This document shows positions 23,069 through 34,093 of a stretch of DNA of 64,000 nucleotides, one piece after another (positions within the stretch are counted from its first letter, which is position 1; every line of letters begins with the position of its first letter). Both the position numbers and the translations under genes were made by a program. Below the pieces are notes generated by a model. That model saw only the letters and a list, made by a program, of their open reading frames with translations, was not told the origin of the DNA and ran no database searches. The stretch covers positions 682,001-746,000 of the forward strand of contig JAECYW010000001.1 in the NCBI GenBank assembly GCA_023014335.1, in the 5' to 3' direction. Origin of the DNA: Galerina marginata. Its lineage: Eukaryota; Basidiomycota; Agaricomycetes; Agaricales; Galerinaceae.

Positions 23069-24469
23069 ATGGAGGCCACTGCCAGCCCTCTGCCCCCAGC
23101 CCGCGAGATCCCCGCAGCCTTTACTGCCTCTGTCCGTAGCTGGTGGCACGTCGGCGAGAAGGAAAGCGCCATCGCCGAAGAGCGTCTCCTGCGCCGTCTG
23201 CCCTTCTTCCGTGCATCACCCACAGAGTCCGTCGTCGCCACCTCCTCCAAAGTACAACTCTCCGCGCCTCACCAGTACCTCAACACTTTCGCCATAAAGT
23301 CCACCTCGCCCTCCGCCTCCGCCCCACCCCCCGCAGTCGTCCTCCACGGCTACGGCGCCGGCCTCGGCTTCTTCTTCCACAACTTCCCCCCACTCGCACA
23401 CTGGGCAGACCGCCGCCGCACTGCAGTATTCGCCCTCGACTGGCTTGGCATGGGCCGCTCCGCCCGCGTCCCCTTCACCGTCAAAGCTAAACGCACTGAC
23501 GTCCACGCCCGTGTTACCGAAGCCGAGTCCTTCTTTGTCGACTCCCTCGAGGACTGGCGCGACAAGATGGGCCTCGACCGCATGACCCTTATCGGCCACT
23601 CCCTCGGCGCTTATTTCAGCGTCGCCTATGCTCTCAAGTATCCCCAACGCGTCCACAAGCTTATCCTACTCTCTCCCGCCGGTGTACCCCAGGGCCCAAA
23701 CTACGAGGAACCCTCTAGAGAACTTACAGATGAAGCCCCGGTTCAGGCATCCGGCTGCCGGCTATCAGGATCGTCATCAGAGCCGAACCTCAATTCGAAC
23801 GCGACGAAAGAACAGTCTTCAATTCATAAAGCCACAAAAGGCCGCGTGCAGACCGTGCGCGATGAGCAGAAGGAAACCAAAAGTAGAGAGAGCAGGACTC
23901 GCCGTCTCCTCACCTACCTCTGGGAGGAAGGTTGGTCACCCTTCCAAGTCGTCCGATCCACTCTCTTCTGGGGTCCGATGCTCATCGGAAAGGTAAGCAC
24001 CGCTGACTCAACACATCCTTCTACTCACCAACCGTACCTCAGTACTCCGCACGCCGCTTCTCCGGCCTCACTCCAGAAGAGACGCGCGACCTGCACGACT
24101 ACATCATGAACATCACTCTCGCCAAGGGCTCCGGCGAGTACTGTATCTCTCACATCCTCGCACCCGGCGCACACGCCCGCCTGCCCCTCGTCAACCGCAT
24201 CGCCGCCCTACCCAAGGACATGAACGTCACCTTTGTCTATGGCGACCACGACTGGATGGACCCCGTCGGCGGCCAGGAGAGCTTGAAGCAGCTAAAGCAG
24301 GCTGGCAATGTCAATGGCAAGATGTATATCATCGATAATGCCGGACATCATGGTCTGTTTTAATTTATTCCTCCTCTCATTTCATGCTAATCGTCTTCCT
24401 CTGTTTTCAGTATACCTAGACAATAAAGATGCCGTCAATGATCTGCTTATCAGCGAGCTTGAGCGGTAG
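23069..24469 (+). CDS. Alpha/beta hydrolase of the CLD1/ABHD4-5 family (phospholipase-like)
   Basis: Three exons (23069-23992, 24043-24352, 24411-24469; 50- and 58-nt introns) give 430 residues. Landmarks: an N-terminal SWWHVGEKESAIAEERLLRRLPFF block, the oxyanion loop HGYGAG (about residue 93), LDWLGMGRS, the nucleophile elbow GHSLGAYFSVAYALKYP (about residue 178), YGDHDWMDP with the likely acid, and the catalytic histidine in NAGHHVYLDNKD, an HX4D end motif. Family knowledge: the E/D-rich start and HX4D are typical of Cld1/ABHD4/ABHD5; yeast Cld1 removes an acyl chain from cardiolipin in mitochondria. The middle (residues 220-300) is an insert rich in Ser, Lys and Glu. The exact substrate cannot be told from sequence. 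Confidence 0.85.
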
Positions 24470-25061
24470 CCAAGCACTAATTTATTACCCACCCATGCTT
24501 TCACGCTGCTCCTAGATGATCTCGCACTCTAGCTTTCTTCCTGTACGTCTGTATAGATGAGAGGTCTATTTATCTATATTAGAGGTGTATAATACCTTAA
24601 TGTACTTTCTGAAATATGAGGATAAAAAGTTTCAATGCCACGAGAACGGGGTGAAAGGAAGAAATTATTGTCTTGGTCGAGACTGCACTTTACCCTCAAA
24701 AACCCTGCTAGAATAATGAGGAGGTTTCTGGGTCTGGAGGTAACGCAAGGAGGCCAAATAATGAGCTATGGCCATATTCCAAGCAAGCAGGATGGAACAT
24801 GAAAACGGCATGTTAAAAAGAAAGGGGATGGCCTATCACAAATCCCAAAACGGCCGGCCAACGCTTCGAACGTGAAGAGATGGTGGTCTAGTGGTTTGGT
24901 AGTATGGCGGCAAGGAGGCATGAGTCCCGAGAACAGGATAAATTACGATATGCAATGCGTCAACGAGATTAGCGGATATTATCAGAGTTTATAGGACCTA
25001 CAAGATATGTCAGTGATTATTAAAAACGAAAAAAGGGACACTGCACATACCAGGAGGTCAT
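24470..25061. other. Intergenic between two convergent genes
   Basis: About 590 bp holding the 3' ends of the CLD1-like gene and of the bL31m gene. The TGGTCTAGTGGTT at 24889 resembles a tRNA A-box, but no matching T-loop or acceptor stem follows, so it was not called. Confidence 0.4.
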
Positions 25062-25523
25062 CTACTTTTTCGCCTTTCCCTTTGGCTTTTCCTTCTCCAC
25101 CAAAACCTCGGCCTTCATCACACCCGACATCTCCTGCATCCACTGGGCATCATCCAGATCCGCGCCAAGGTCCTCGAACTTCCTGCTAAACCTGCCCAGG
25201 CGGCCAGTCGTCCCGCTCTCCTCCTCGACGGAGCGGTCGTTCGGGTTGCCCGTGTTCCAGAGGGGGTTGTTCGTCGTGTCGCGCGTGAGCCGCACGAGCG
25301 ACTTGGGTGACGTCGTCCAGTGCGTGAAGGACGTGCCGTCGGAGCGGATCACCTTCTGGGGGAACTTGGGCACGAGGGGGTTGGGGAGCACGGGGGCGCG
25401 TCGCTTCCAGACGTGGGACCGGCCGTAGGGCGAGGTGGAGACCGACCGGCAGGCTTGCTGGGGCAGCCATAGCCTTTGGATTTCGGCGTCGAGCATGCAT
25501 CGTTTTCGTGATAATGCCTGCAT
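25062..25523 (-). CDS. Mitochondrial large-subunit ribosomal protein bL31m
   Basis: A single exon of 153 codons (a second ATG ten codons in is equally possible). A basic presequence-like start (SRKRCMLDAEIQRLW...CRSVSTSPYGRSHVWKRR) is followed by VIRSDGTSFTHWTTSPKS and VRLTRDTTNNPLWNTG, then a FEDLGADLDD acidic part and a Lys-rich end. Family knowledge: SDGS...RLxxDxxNNPLWNP is the core of the fungal mitochondrial bL31 protein (MRPL36 in budding yeast), part of the mitoribosome large subunit. The lack of introns is unusual here but plausible for a short gene. Confidence 0.78.
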   Translation of the reverse strand: MQALSRKRCMLDAEIQRLWLPQQACRSVSTSPYGRSHVWKRRAPVLPNPLVPKFPQKVIRSDGTSFTHWTTSPKSLVRLTRDTTNNPLWNTGNPNDRSVEEESGTTGRLGRFSRKFEDLGADLDDAQWMQEMSGVMKAEVLVEKEKPKGKAKK

Positions 25524-26088
25524 TGTAGGCGTAACTTGAGCTTTAGCCCAACTTTAGCCTTCGGGGAAAAGTGGTTGTTGTCCGAATACCTCTGGCGCAA
25601 ACAAACCGTACACGTCTTTACGATCAGCCTATCTGACCTACCTCACGACGTCCTAGAGATTGCTCGCAAAGCTCGAGCAATCCAAAGGAACCTCCGGCGA
25701 CCGGTACTGAATTGTGGTACAACCTCCATGACGGCCGCTGCGTGCACGACTCATCCGCCGCCCAAACCTTCAGCATCGTCGAGCCATAGCACGACCTTGT
25801 CCCTACTCGGAATTGTAACTCTTGGGCGGCTGCCCTGTATGTATGTGAAACCAAATGGTCTACACTGAGCCGTCTCCGTACATTGGGTATAACGTTATGT
25901 AAATGCAATAAAAAAGTGATATGATACAGTAAAGAAAATAATCCGAACGAGTCCCCCAAAGTCAAATAAGTAGTAAGCGTCCCTACAGAACCTTCGGCAA
26001 ACCAGCTCGAGGATTCTTATATGGTGTTGGCATTTTGATGGGCCGATCAGGATATCTATGATAAAGAACCTGTAAGCCACGGCGTTCG
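25524..26088. other. Intergenic, bL31m promoter and IME4 3' region
   Basis: About 565 bp with only short frames (for example 25536-25868 plus, 25624-25965 minus) of no recognisable content. It should contain the bL31m promoter on the left and the IME4 3' UTR on the right. Confidence 0.4.
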
Positions 26089-28309
26089 TCACCTCATCAA
26101 GAAGACGTACTTGGCCTTAATCCGTAGCGCTAGATCCTCTTCGAAAATTTGATCTGGGCCCAGCTGGTTCCCAAGCGTCAACCACCTAAAACACGAGGGA
26201 AAAGTAAAGAGTCAGCCACTGGTCGTACAAACCGGTCAATCCACCGTGAACGAAATGCCTGGTCCAAGAGTTCCAGCCAGCCGCCAATTAAAGAAATACA
26301 GACAGCCACACCATAAAAAGGTCAGCCGCAATAGGCAATAAAACATGTTATCAAGAACACTCCGTGGAAGGAGGAAACCAAGACAAACCACCAGCCAAGA
26401 GAGAGAGCCAGCCTGTCATAAACAAGTGATACTCACCCTGGACGAGCATTATGCTTCCTTCCAAAGATCTCGACCTTCCTGCCCCCTGGACACAATCTCT
26501 CAATGAGACCATACACCTCTTCCGGCTTCCTGCTCGTCTCTCTGACTTCCGACACGATGACGTCCGTGTCCAGAGCGCGATTCGCCCACGAAGGGAACTT
26601 GAGAGCGCCATTGGCGTCCAGAACGGTCTTGACACCTACGAGCATGTGCTCTTTCGTGTGGTTCAGCCAGTGTCCTGTGCGTCCCGTGCGGATGACGCGT
26701 TGAAGCTAGGCAACACATGCGAGTCACTTTCCTGAGGGCGGCTGAAAGAACGGTGGGTGCATACCTGATTCGTCTTGACCCATACTACCTCGTCTATGCG
26801 TGTGTATCCCCACACTCGCATGCATTCACGGCCAACTTCCATAGCACGCCCAGTGACCCACAGAAACAGGAAACCTTCGTCTTGGAGGATAGGCATAGGC
26901 ATTTTACGCATTTCGTCGTCATTCATTGTACCGTAAGGAAGCTGATAAGAAGAGGGTAGAAGTCGGTTTTCCTGTCAAGAAATGAAATGTAGAGATACGA
27001 ACACTCATATGGATATCCCAGGGAGGATCGGCCATGATTACATGGAATTTGCCCAATGTTGAATAATCAAATGTGCGTAAATCACAGTTAATCCACTGTG
27101 GAGGAAGCTATGTTGTGACGCATGAGTGAGTACGAGTATTCAAACACAGTGCCTATGATACAGTTCAGAACGACGCACCGGTTTTGTTACTTTACCACTA
27201 GGTCCCAACCCGATTCTTAATCTGTGCATTTTCTTCCTTGGCTTTCGTTCCGACATCCATTCGCCGTCGCCTCCGTCCCAGTCTATTTCATAATGCAAGT
27301 ACCGACAAGGTGCTTTCTCTTTCCCTCTGCCTCCTGCACCCAGACCGGAGGGCAGCGAAACTGGGCCGCGCATACCAGGCGGCGCCATGCCATGGGCATG
27401 AGTGGAGCCAGGGAAAGGAGGAATTGAAGGAGACTGGGCGTATGTAGGTTCGGAGTAACATGTGTTGAGATAAGAACAATGCCCCAGAGTGACGTCTGTG
27501 TGTGGGCGGATAAGGGGACGGAAGTGAACACGGTCGCAGATGCTGGTTGGTGCTGGTGGTTGATTGCTCCCATAGGCAGCGTTGTGTGATTGGTCGGTAG
27601 ACGATGCTCGACGGGCTTTGGCACAGTCATCTTTCGTGATATGACTACAAATGGGGTTGAAGTTTCCTCCTCTGGTATGAAACTTAATGAAGCCAAGAAG
27701 TCAGTTCGTCAGCCTCCAGCACTAACAGGGAAACTTATACACACCTGTTCAGCAAGTAATCTGCCTTTGGTTGTACTCTTTTGCAGGATGGTGTAGACCT
27801 CCCTCATCTCCGCGTTTAAGGTTGGCGAGTGTGGAGCGCGACGCCGCAGCAAAGTCCTCCTCCTCCAGGAACTCTTCGTCGTCTCCAGCCGCTGAATCCG
27901 CATCCTCGTCCACCACTCGTTTCCTTTTCCTAGATACAAGGCCAGACAAGTCACCGCCGGCGGAATTCGACGACGGAAGTCCGACGCCAAGCAGAGGCCG
28001 GGAGACTGAACCTGGTACTCGCAGACCCAAGTCCCATATCATCATGCTCCCTGTGACTTCATCCCTAGAGAATGTGATAATGCCATCTGTCCATGTGTTC
28101 GATAGGTCTTCAACGATGCCCTCAAACCGTGTCAGGTCGGTGAGGCGGAACTTTGGCGTCGGAGACTTAGGCAGCAGTCCTGAGGGCATTTTGGTGGTAA
28201 TAACGCTGGTAAGCAGGTCCATGGAGGTTATAGGGGTATTGACCTTGCGTGAGGCTATGAGTGTGTTGAACGCTGTGACAGCAACGATCTTGAGCTCGTC
28301 GTCCAACAT
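26089..28309 (-). CDS. IME4: IME4/METTL3-type mRNA N6-adenosine methyltransferase (MT-A70)
   Basis: Exons run from the ATG at 28309 to a stop at 26091-26089. Order of landmarks: [17 protein letters not shown], a basic patch [24 protein letters not shown], a CCCH zinc-finger pair (CSHITKDDC...[25 protein letters not shown]...CRYLHYE), then [15 protein letters not shown], the catalytic DPPW in [51 protein letters not shown] and [25 protein letters not shown], ending [10 protein letters not shown]. Family knowledge: this is the METTL3 catalytic subunit order, not METTL14 or METTL4. The enzyme places m6A in nuclear pre-mRNA using SAM and in yeast drives meiotic entry. A frame change near 27835 is best explained by a roughly 70-nt intron. 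The last intron (about 26187-26435) is long and might hide a short exon. Confidence 0.9.
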
Positions 28310-28846
28310 GGTGGACTGAGAAGGTTCGTGGCTGATAAGGTGGGTTGAGATACAAGCGCCCACCACCAAATGTGGAACTATTGATCGGGGTTGATTGGCA
28401 TGATTGCTTGAGCCACCTTTTCCATTGGACCTCAACAAGGTTCACACCTGATCCTCTATATCGAGAACGATAGCCTGATCATTTTGCAGCGGATTTGTAC
28501 GCTCGCTGGCTTAAAAAGCCTAATGGCAATGCGTTGCATATGAATCAGCACGTCTAAGTACTTACACATGGTCTCCCAAATTCCAACTTAGATACCAATA
28601 TATCACTCTTTGCACAGGCGTAGAATCCCGAGAAATATAGAGCAAAGTCGGAGCAGAGGATCCAAACTATGGTTATCAATTCGATTCGCCTCCAATGGAT
28701 TCCAAATCCGCACCTAGGAATCTCGTCGTTCGTTCGTCAAGGACGGCCGCGAGCCAACCCCGAAAAGAAAAGAGTATTGGTATGTGCATCAATCCATAAA
28801 AGGGATGACATATTCAAGAAAAGTACACTTTTGTATTACCCATAGA
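28310..28846. other. Intergenic, IME4 promoter and WKF-gene 3' region
   Basis: 537 bp between the IME4 start codon and the stop codon of the WKF gene, both on the minus strand. No gene, repeat or RNA was recognised. Confidence 0.4.
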
Positions 28847-29946
28847 TCAGGCGTCAGTACTCTGGCTCAATATATCGAGCAGAACCCGGGCTCGAGTACA
28901 TCTAACATCGGCGAGTGTGACAGCTGATATTGAACTCGGGATTGGAGCGGTTGTGTCTGTATTGGCAGCGTCGACAGGTTTGGATGATAGCGATGGGTCA
29001 ATAAGAGGACCGGGTGTTGGTTTTAAGATGGAACGTGGTGCGACGGTGGCAGTCAGGGAGTTTATTGTTTTTTCTTCTTCCTTTTTTTCGGCGTTTTCTT
29101 CGCCATTGATATACGATTGACATGTTTGGGTCAATTTCTGGGAGTATGTAAACCGATAGAAATGACTGAACACGACAAACAAGTCAGCCTACCTCACGAG
29201 AGCCTCCTTGCACAGCAGCGAGATATTTCACGGCAAGAGGGAAATAAACCTCGGGCAACTGAAGGATCAAATGTAAGGGAAACAGATTAAACCTACCAGA
29301 CAGAACTCACTGCCTCAGGTGCCCAGATATTTCGAATGAGCCAATTCTGCCTTGCCTTGTTAAACTTCCATTTCGACGGTCGATTCATCTGAGTAAAGGC
29401 ATATTCCAACGCTAAGTTGCATAAGAAATATCAGTTAAAATTATACATATGAACTTCAGACCTGGACATACCTTTGCGAGATTGGTTATTAAGATTCGCA
29501 TCTTCCCTTGGGTCTGCAAATCCAGTCCTATTCTTGTGTTTCTTTTTTGGTGGCCCTTCCACCGTGCCGGCTTGCAAGGAAGTGGAACCAGCTTCTTGAT
29601 TATGGTCGACATCCTCCGCCCTACGTTTGCGTTTCTTCCCTTTTTTGGCCGATTCTGCAGGCGAGGTTGGAATACACTCGAGAGATTGTGGATTCCTTGA
29701 CGCTTTTAGAGCTTTCTTCCGTGCTTTCCTTTGTTCAGACATTTCGGGTGTCATTTCGTTATCATCGTCTTCCGGGTTTCCTCCCTCGGTCGGAAGGGTT
29801 GTTCCAGGTGGTTTTGTTTTTGTTGTGGAAGGAACATTATTCAGTGTTGCTTCTTCACTGGATAATTGTGTGTGCTTCGACTTTTTACGTGATTTTTTCT
29901 GGATGTCCGCCTGCGAGTCGGTTCCTGTTGGCAGATATTTCCCCAT
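28847..29946 (-). CDS. WKF-domain protein (C7orf50-like), probable nucleolar protein
   Basis: Four exons in phase (29946-29472, 29411-29311, 29258-29193, 29137-28847; introns of 60, 52 and 55 nt) give 310 residues. The first 150 residues are Lys/Ser/Glu-rich with several basic clusters (KKSRKKSKH, KKGKKRKRR, PPKKKHK) typical of nucleolar proteins. The WKF domain follows: ALEYAFTQMNRPSKWKFNKA, RQNWLIRNIWAPEALPEVYF, then LAVKYLAAVQGGSREKLTQ. Family knowledge: the WKF domain marks the C7orf50 family, linked to pre-rRNA processing; the precise role is unknown. The C-terminal 90 residues are low complexity. The start codon lies only 26 bp from the end of an inserted inverted-repeat element, which has probably displaced the original promoter. 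Confidence 0.82.
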
Positions 29947-29972
29947 TTTCAATGAAGAGGTATAGCGTGTTA

Positions 29973-30140
29973 CAGCAACTTGCGGTACTTAGGGCGCGTG
30001 TTGAAATTTTTTCCAAATGCGGCGAGTTTGATGGATTTTGGTTGATTTTGAGTATTCGTAGAATAGCGTCGTCACTTCTCATTCGTTCACAATGAAAATA
30101 ATACCACTGGATTTGCATTGTAAATGCGCACCGGACAGTG
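29973..30140 (+). repeat. Left terminal inverted repeat
   Basis: Outer arm of the 29973-31045 element. It pairs with 30878-31045 on the opposite strand with a small number of substitutions (for example GCGAGTTTGAT against GCTAATTTGAT, and ATAGCGTCGTC against ATAACGTCGTC). A weaker match extends inward to about 30205. Confidence 0.88.
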
Positions 30141-30877
30141 AAAATTATATAGAGAAAAGGTGAAATTTGAGTGACCTATGAGGAGGAAGGCTAGTTTTGA
30201 GGGTGTTCCAACAACCTTCCATGGTTTTCGCGCATACTGGTCACCAAACTGCACAAATCAGTGCCTAACGAGTATATAGAAATTACTTACACTGAAATAC
30301 GCTGAAAAAATGAAACAGAAAGGGCACAATGCCGTCGAGTTGGAGGTGCCTCTGGAGGCCAAAAACGGTGTATCAAACTACCCACATAGGCCTGTCCTAC
30401 CACCGAATTCTAGAATGAATATTTGTTTTAGTACTCTACTGAATAGTCCTGGAACTTTTTGGGACTCATAAACTAGGTTTGAACAAGTTATAAAATGAGA
30501 TTTTCAGCCAGGAGTACAACGTCAATTTCTACAATTCTACATCAACATCTGCTCTTTATTTTACTCCAGTTAAATCCTAAATTTTAATGCGAATCCAGGG
30601 ATGTTAATTTTGTCAAGAAAGAATGAGATTTGGTGGAACTATGAGCTAGTTGAAATTCCATATCAAACCGGCCCCGAGTCACTTTCCGTGCCACAGGTGT
30701 CTTCCTCCAAAATATGGTGCCGTTTGGTACAGACTTCGAATGTAAGGCCATTGGGAGTTAGATTGGGAGTTTTGAACAAGGTTTGAAGGTATAGTGTCAA
30801 CAACATTGGTCCACACCCTCGAAACTGACTTGGCCTCAATAAGTCGCTCAAATTTTACCTTTTCATGACATATTCTA

Positions 30878-31045
30878 CACTGTCCGATGCGCATTTACAA
30901 CGCAAATTCAATGGTTCTATTTTCATTGTAAATAAATGAGAATTGACGACGTTATTCTACGAATACTCAAAATCAACCAAAATCCATCAAATTAGCCGCA
31001 TTTGGAAAAAATTTCAACACGCGCCCTAAGTACCGCAAGTTGCTG
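30878..31045 (-). repeat. Right terminal inverted repeat
   Basis: Reverse complement of the left arm; its outermost 50 bases are identical to those of the left arm. A weaker match continues inward to about 30808. The divergence between arms suggests that the insertion is not very recent. Confidence 0.88.
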
Positions 31046-31238
31046 TAAAGCTAGATATCAATATAAGGAAACAGGGTATCAGTTGCACGGCGGGAACTCA
31101 TTGACATTTGATCGGAGGTCGCGTTTATAAATGCTCACGTGTCCAGGTGAATTTCGCACTTCCCAGAGTAGCACTGCTTCGGTAAAGGGTTTCTTCTACT
31201 CTCCACATCCTCCTTATACCTTCTGCATCTTTTCTGCA

Positions 31239-32123
31239 ATGGGTCTCTCAATATCCACGCTGTTCTCTTCCTTAACGTCGCTGGTTCGATGGAGTAAGGA
31301 TCAAGATGTCCGGATTCTAATGCTGGGCCTCGATTCCGCTGGAAAAGCAAGTGCTACGTATTCATTGGCTGCGTGTTACTAATCCCCAGACTCTTCAGAC
31401 GACTATACTATACAGATTACAGGTAGAATTAGAATCTTTACCCAAGGGTTCTCGTTGACGGATTATCCCAGATCGGAGAAGTCGTGTCCACAATACCAAG
31501 TACGTCCAGTCCACTCTTGCCTCCAAATATCTGTCCTCACTTCTGGTTTAAGCAATTGGATTCAATGTCGAGACAGTACAGGTAGCTATTGGTATCTAGC
31601 CATCTTCCGAGTGGCGCTTATCAGTCGTGTAGTATAAAAATATCAAATTCCAAGTTTGGGACCTTGGGGGACAGTCAAGTATTCGGTGAGTGCTTTTAGC
31701 CTGCCTATAATATAGTGCCTTACTAATCATAACTGTATTATGAAAGTCCATATTGGCGGTGCTACTTCCCCAACACCTCCGCAATTATCTATGTCATTGA
31801 CTCGTCTGACCATTCACGGTTAACAACATCACGCACGGAGCTCCTTACTATGCTTTCCGAAGAGGAGCTGAAGGGTGCTCCTTTGCTGGTGTTTTGCAAT
31901 AAACAAGACGTTGAAGGTGCCCTTAAACCGGAAGAAATAAGCGAACAACTTGGGCTTGCAGGCGGTGAGAAAACGAGGCCTTGGAGTGTTCGAGGAAGCT
32001 GTGCTACAAAGGGCGAAGGTCTAGAGGAGGGTTTAGACTGGTAAGTTTTGACTCCGACTCCAATCGCACACTATACTTATTCTCTCTTTTCTAAGGCTGG
32101 TGAATGCCATACAACAGAAGTGA
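31239..32123 (+). CDS. ARL1: ARL1, Arf-like small GTPase of the trans-Golgi
   Basis: Seven exons in phase (31239-31346, 31399-31422, 31472-31499, 31553-31581, 31633-31685, 31747-32040, 32096-32123) give 187 residues. MGLSISTLFSSL gives an N-terminal glycine for myristoylation and an amphipathic helix. G motifs: GLDSAGKTTIL (P-loop), the switch I region STIPTIGFNVETV, WDLGGQSSIRPYWRCYF (switch II), CNKQD and SCATKGEGLEEGLDWL. Family knowledge: GGQxSIRPYWRCYF and the interswitch IKFQVWDLGG separate ARL1 from ARF1 and ARL2/3; it recruits GRIP-domain golgins. Oddity: intron 1 starts GCAAGT, a GC-AG intron that cuts the P-loop right after the invariant lysine. Exon 2 is only 24 nt. Confidence 0.92.
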
Positions 32124-32285
32124 TGGATTTTGTGACTACTGCTCATGGATTCTTAAGTAATGTCCGCCTTCTCTATATCAGTGACCTGGATACCTTAATT
32201 GTATAATATGTTTGCTCGCGCACTGATAACTTGGCAAATGTTCGCAGACAACTTTAGTTTGGCTATATAACAGGAACAGGTATTT

Positions 32286-34093
32286 CTATGCTGACCAACT
32301 CCAGTCCCACTTGCTCTCCTCTGGCTGCTCGCGACACTTGATATGGGTCTCCAGATCTGGCCTCCATATTCGCACTGTGCCGTCGTCGGAACATGTTGCC
32401 AAAGCATTTTCAGCCCAGTCGATAGCTCCCACTTCCGCTAGTTGTCCTTTGAGCTCGACCCCCCTCTGAGCCACCGAAGACGATCGACAGGCATTCTGCA
32501 CATCGAAAAGGAACGTATTCCCTAAATTTCCACTTCCTGCACACGCAAGCCAACGTCCACAAGGGGACACTGACAACCCAACATAGAACGAGTTTGCCTG
32601 CAGGTTCTCATGTGAAAACGTGTTTCGTCGAGGAGCCAAAGTGGGAAGATCATAGGCGTGCACCCTGGAATCTGCGCCAATGCCGAAAATCAGACCAGCC
32701 GATGGTCCAGTCCCATTAGCCAGACTGATGATTCCTCTTGGACGTCTCGATCCGCGGAGAGACGTAGGATCCAGAAACGAGGCCTGCAGCTCTGGCGGCA
32801 CCTGAATCTTCGACGATTTCTTTTTAGGAGTGGAAGGTTGCCGAAGATCCCAAGACCGAAGGGTTCTAAAGGTCGCAAAATCAATAAAGTCAAAATGCAT
32901 AAACCTAGTGACTCACCCGTCGAAGGAGCTGCTGCTCACTAGGGAGAAGGGCTGAGATTCTGGATATAGGACGTTCGTTATCGTCCTTGGCGCAGGACTT
33001 TGCTTTCCCTTTCGGGGTTTTGGTTTACTTTTTACGGTTGTGTCTTCATGGGCGCCATGGATGGTCGTTACGGGACTCACAGCCGCGAGGTCACCACTAT
33101 CTCGAGATTGTTCTCCGACTCGGAGATCCCATAAACATATGGCACCATCTCGTCCACCAGTCGCCAATAGTGAAGCGTTGCTCGGATCCCAAGCCATGCA
33201 CTTTACCGTGCTCGTATGCCCGCGAAGGACATGTGTTATCTGGCCTGTTTTCGGACAGGAAATCCTCGTCGATTGATCACCAGAACAAGTGGCTAAAGAG
33301 GAATCATCCGTGTTCCACTTGATGTCGAAAACAGCGTTATTATGTGGTTGAATGGTTGTTCGAGGAGGTTCTGAATGCACATAACTATGAGAGGTAGGGA
33401 CTTATGAACAAAATTTATTATGCTTACCAGGATCCCAGTCCTTTCTTTTGGAAGTATTGAGAATGTGAACCGTCCCTTGCTCAGTCGCGACCGCCAGTAG
33501 TGGAACGCCACCTGCTCTAGCGTCTACGGAGATGAGATAGCGCCGAAAACGAGAGAGAGAGACCCACTTACTGTGAGAGTAGGAACACGCATATGGAGGA
33601 GTCAGATACGTGTCGTCTCCAACTGACTGACATTTGAATATGTCCGCCTTATTAGAGGAAACGAAAGACTGCAAGATAGGAAGTGTGGATGCTGTTCGAA
33701 ACAAGTCTTGTAAACGCCCAAACTATATACAAAAAGCAGACCGATATACACACCAAATGGTCTTCTGCTTGTAACTGCGGGATTTATCAGGAGTCGCGAG
33801 TGACGATGAAATGGAGAAGTCCTCTGTGTTCGAAGGTGTCCTACAGTCACATCATCCATGAACACATCGTCATCGCTCTTGACATCGCTTTCCTCGCTTT
33901 CCGATGAATCTCCACGGTCAAGCTTTGGACGCTTCTGCGGTTTCTTGTCTTCTGTTACATGGCGCCTCTTGTATTTGTTATACGAAGGTGGAGTAGGAAG
34001 ATAGTGACCAGAAGTAATTGGTTGGGGAGTTTTCAAAGTGTTTGTGCATGGAGCGAGGACCACACGCGGGGACGAGCTTGGACTGGGGAGCAT
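32286..34093 (-). CDS. CDT2/DTL-like WD40 substrate receptor of CRL4 ubiquitin ligase
   Basis: The start at 34093 leads with MLPSPSSSPRVVLAPCTNTLKTPQ, a basic/acidic linker (KKPQKRPKLDRGDSSESEESD), then a YLTPPYACSYSH exon joined across a 47-nt intron to ARAGGVPLLAVATEQGTVHIL. WD repeats follow: NNAVFDIKWNTDDSSLATCS, LRGHTSTVKCMAWDPSNAS, LLATGGRDGAICLWDLR, LRSWDLRQ, SFYVGLSVSPCGRWLACAG and VGAIDWAENALATCSDDGTV. Family knowledge: the order and the GGRDG..WDxR repeat are those of Cdt2/DTL, which delivers PCNA-bound Cdt1 and similar proteins to CRL4 in S phase and after DNA damage. Fungal forms lack the long human C-terminus, as here. It is head-to-head with LYS12 (244 bp) and convergent with ARL1. 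Confidence 0.82.

Larger units (their letters stand above)
29973..31045. mobile_element. 1073-bp non-autonomous element with long terminal inverted repeats and TA duplication (Tc1/mariner-like MITE)
   Basis: The ends CAGCAACTTGCGGTACTTAG (29973 onward) and its exact reverse complement (up to 31045) are flanked on both sides by TA (29971-29972 and 31046-31047). The outer 168 bp of the two arms align without gaps at roughly 90 percent by eye, and a weaker match continues to about 240 bp per arm. The roughly 600-bp centre contains no transposase-like frame; the longest open frames are about 70 codons. Family knowledge: a TA target duplication with CAG-starting ends fits Tc1/mariner-type or related cut-and-paste elements. 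Here it must depend on a transposase from elsewhere. It lies between the start codons of the WKF-domain gene and ARL1. Confidence 0.85.

Noticed and set aside
24885..24960. tRNA-like A-box (TGGTCTAGTGGTT) suggesting a tRNA gene
   Set aside because: No GGTTCRA T-loop at the right distance and no acceptor stem pairing, so a chance match.
27760..27900. Apparent one-base frameshift in IME4 before EVYTILQK
   Set aside because: A roughly 70-nt intron with donor GTTCCT and acceptor GATGAG gives the right phase, although the donor is weak, so damage is not required.
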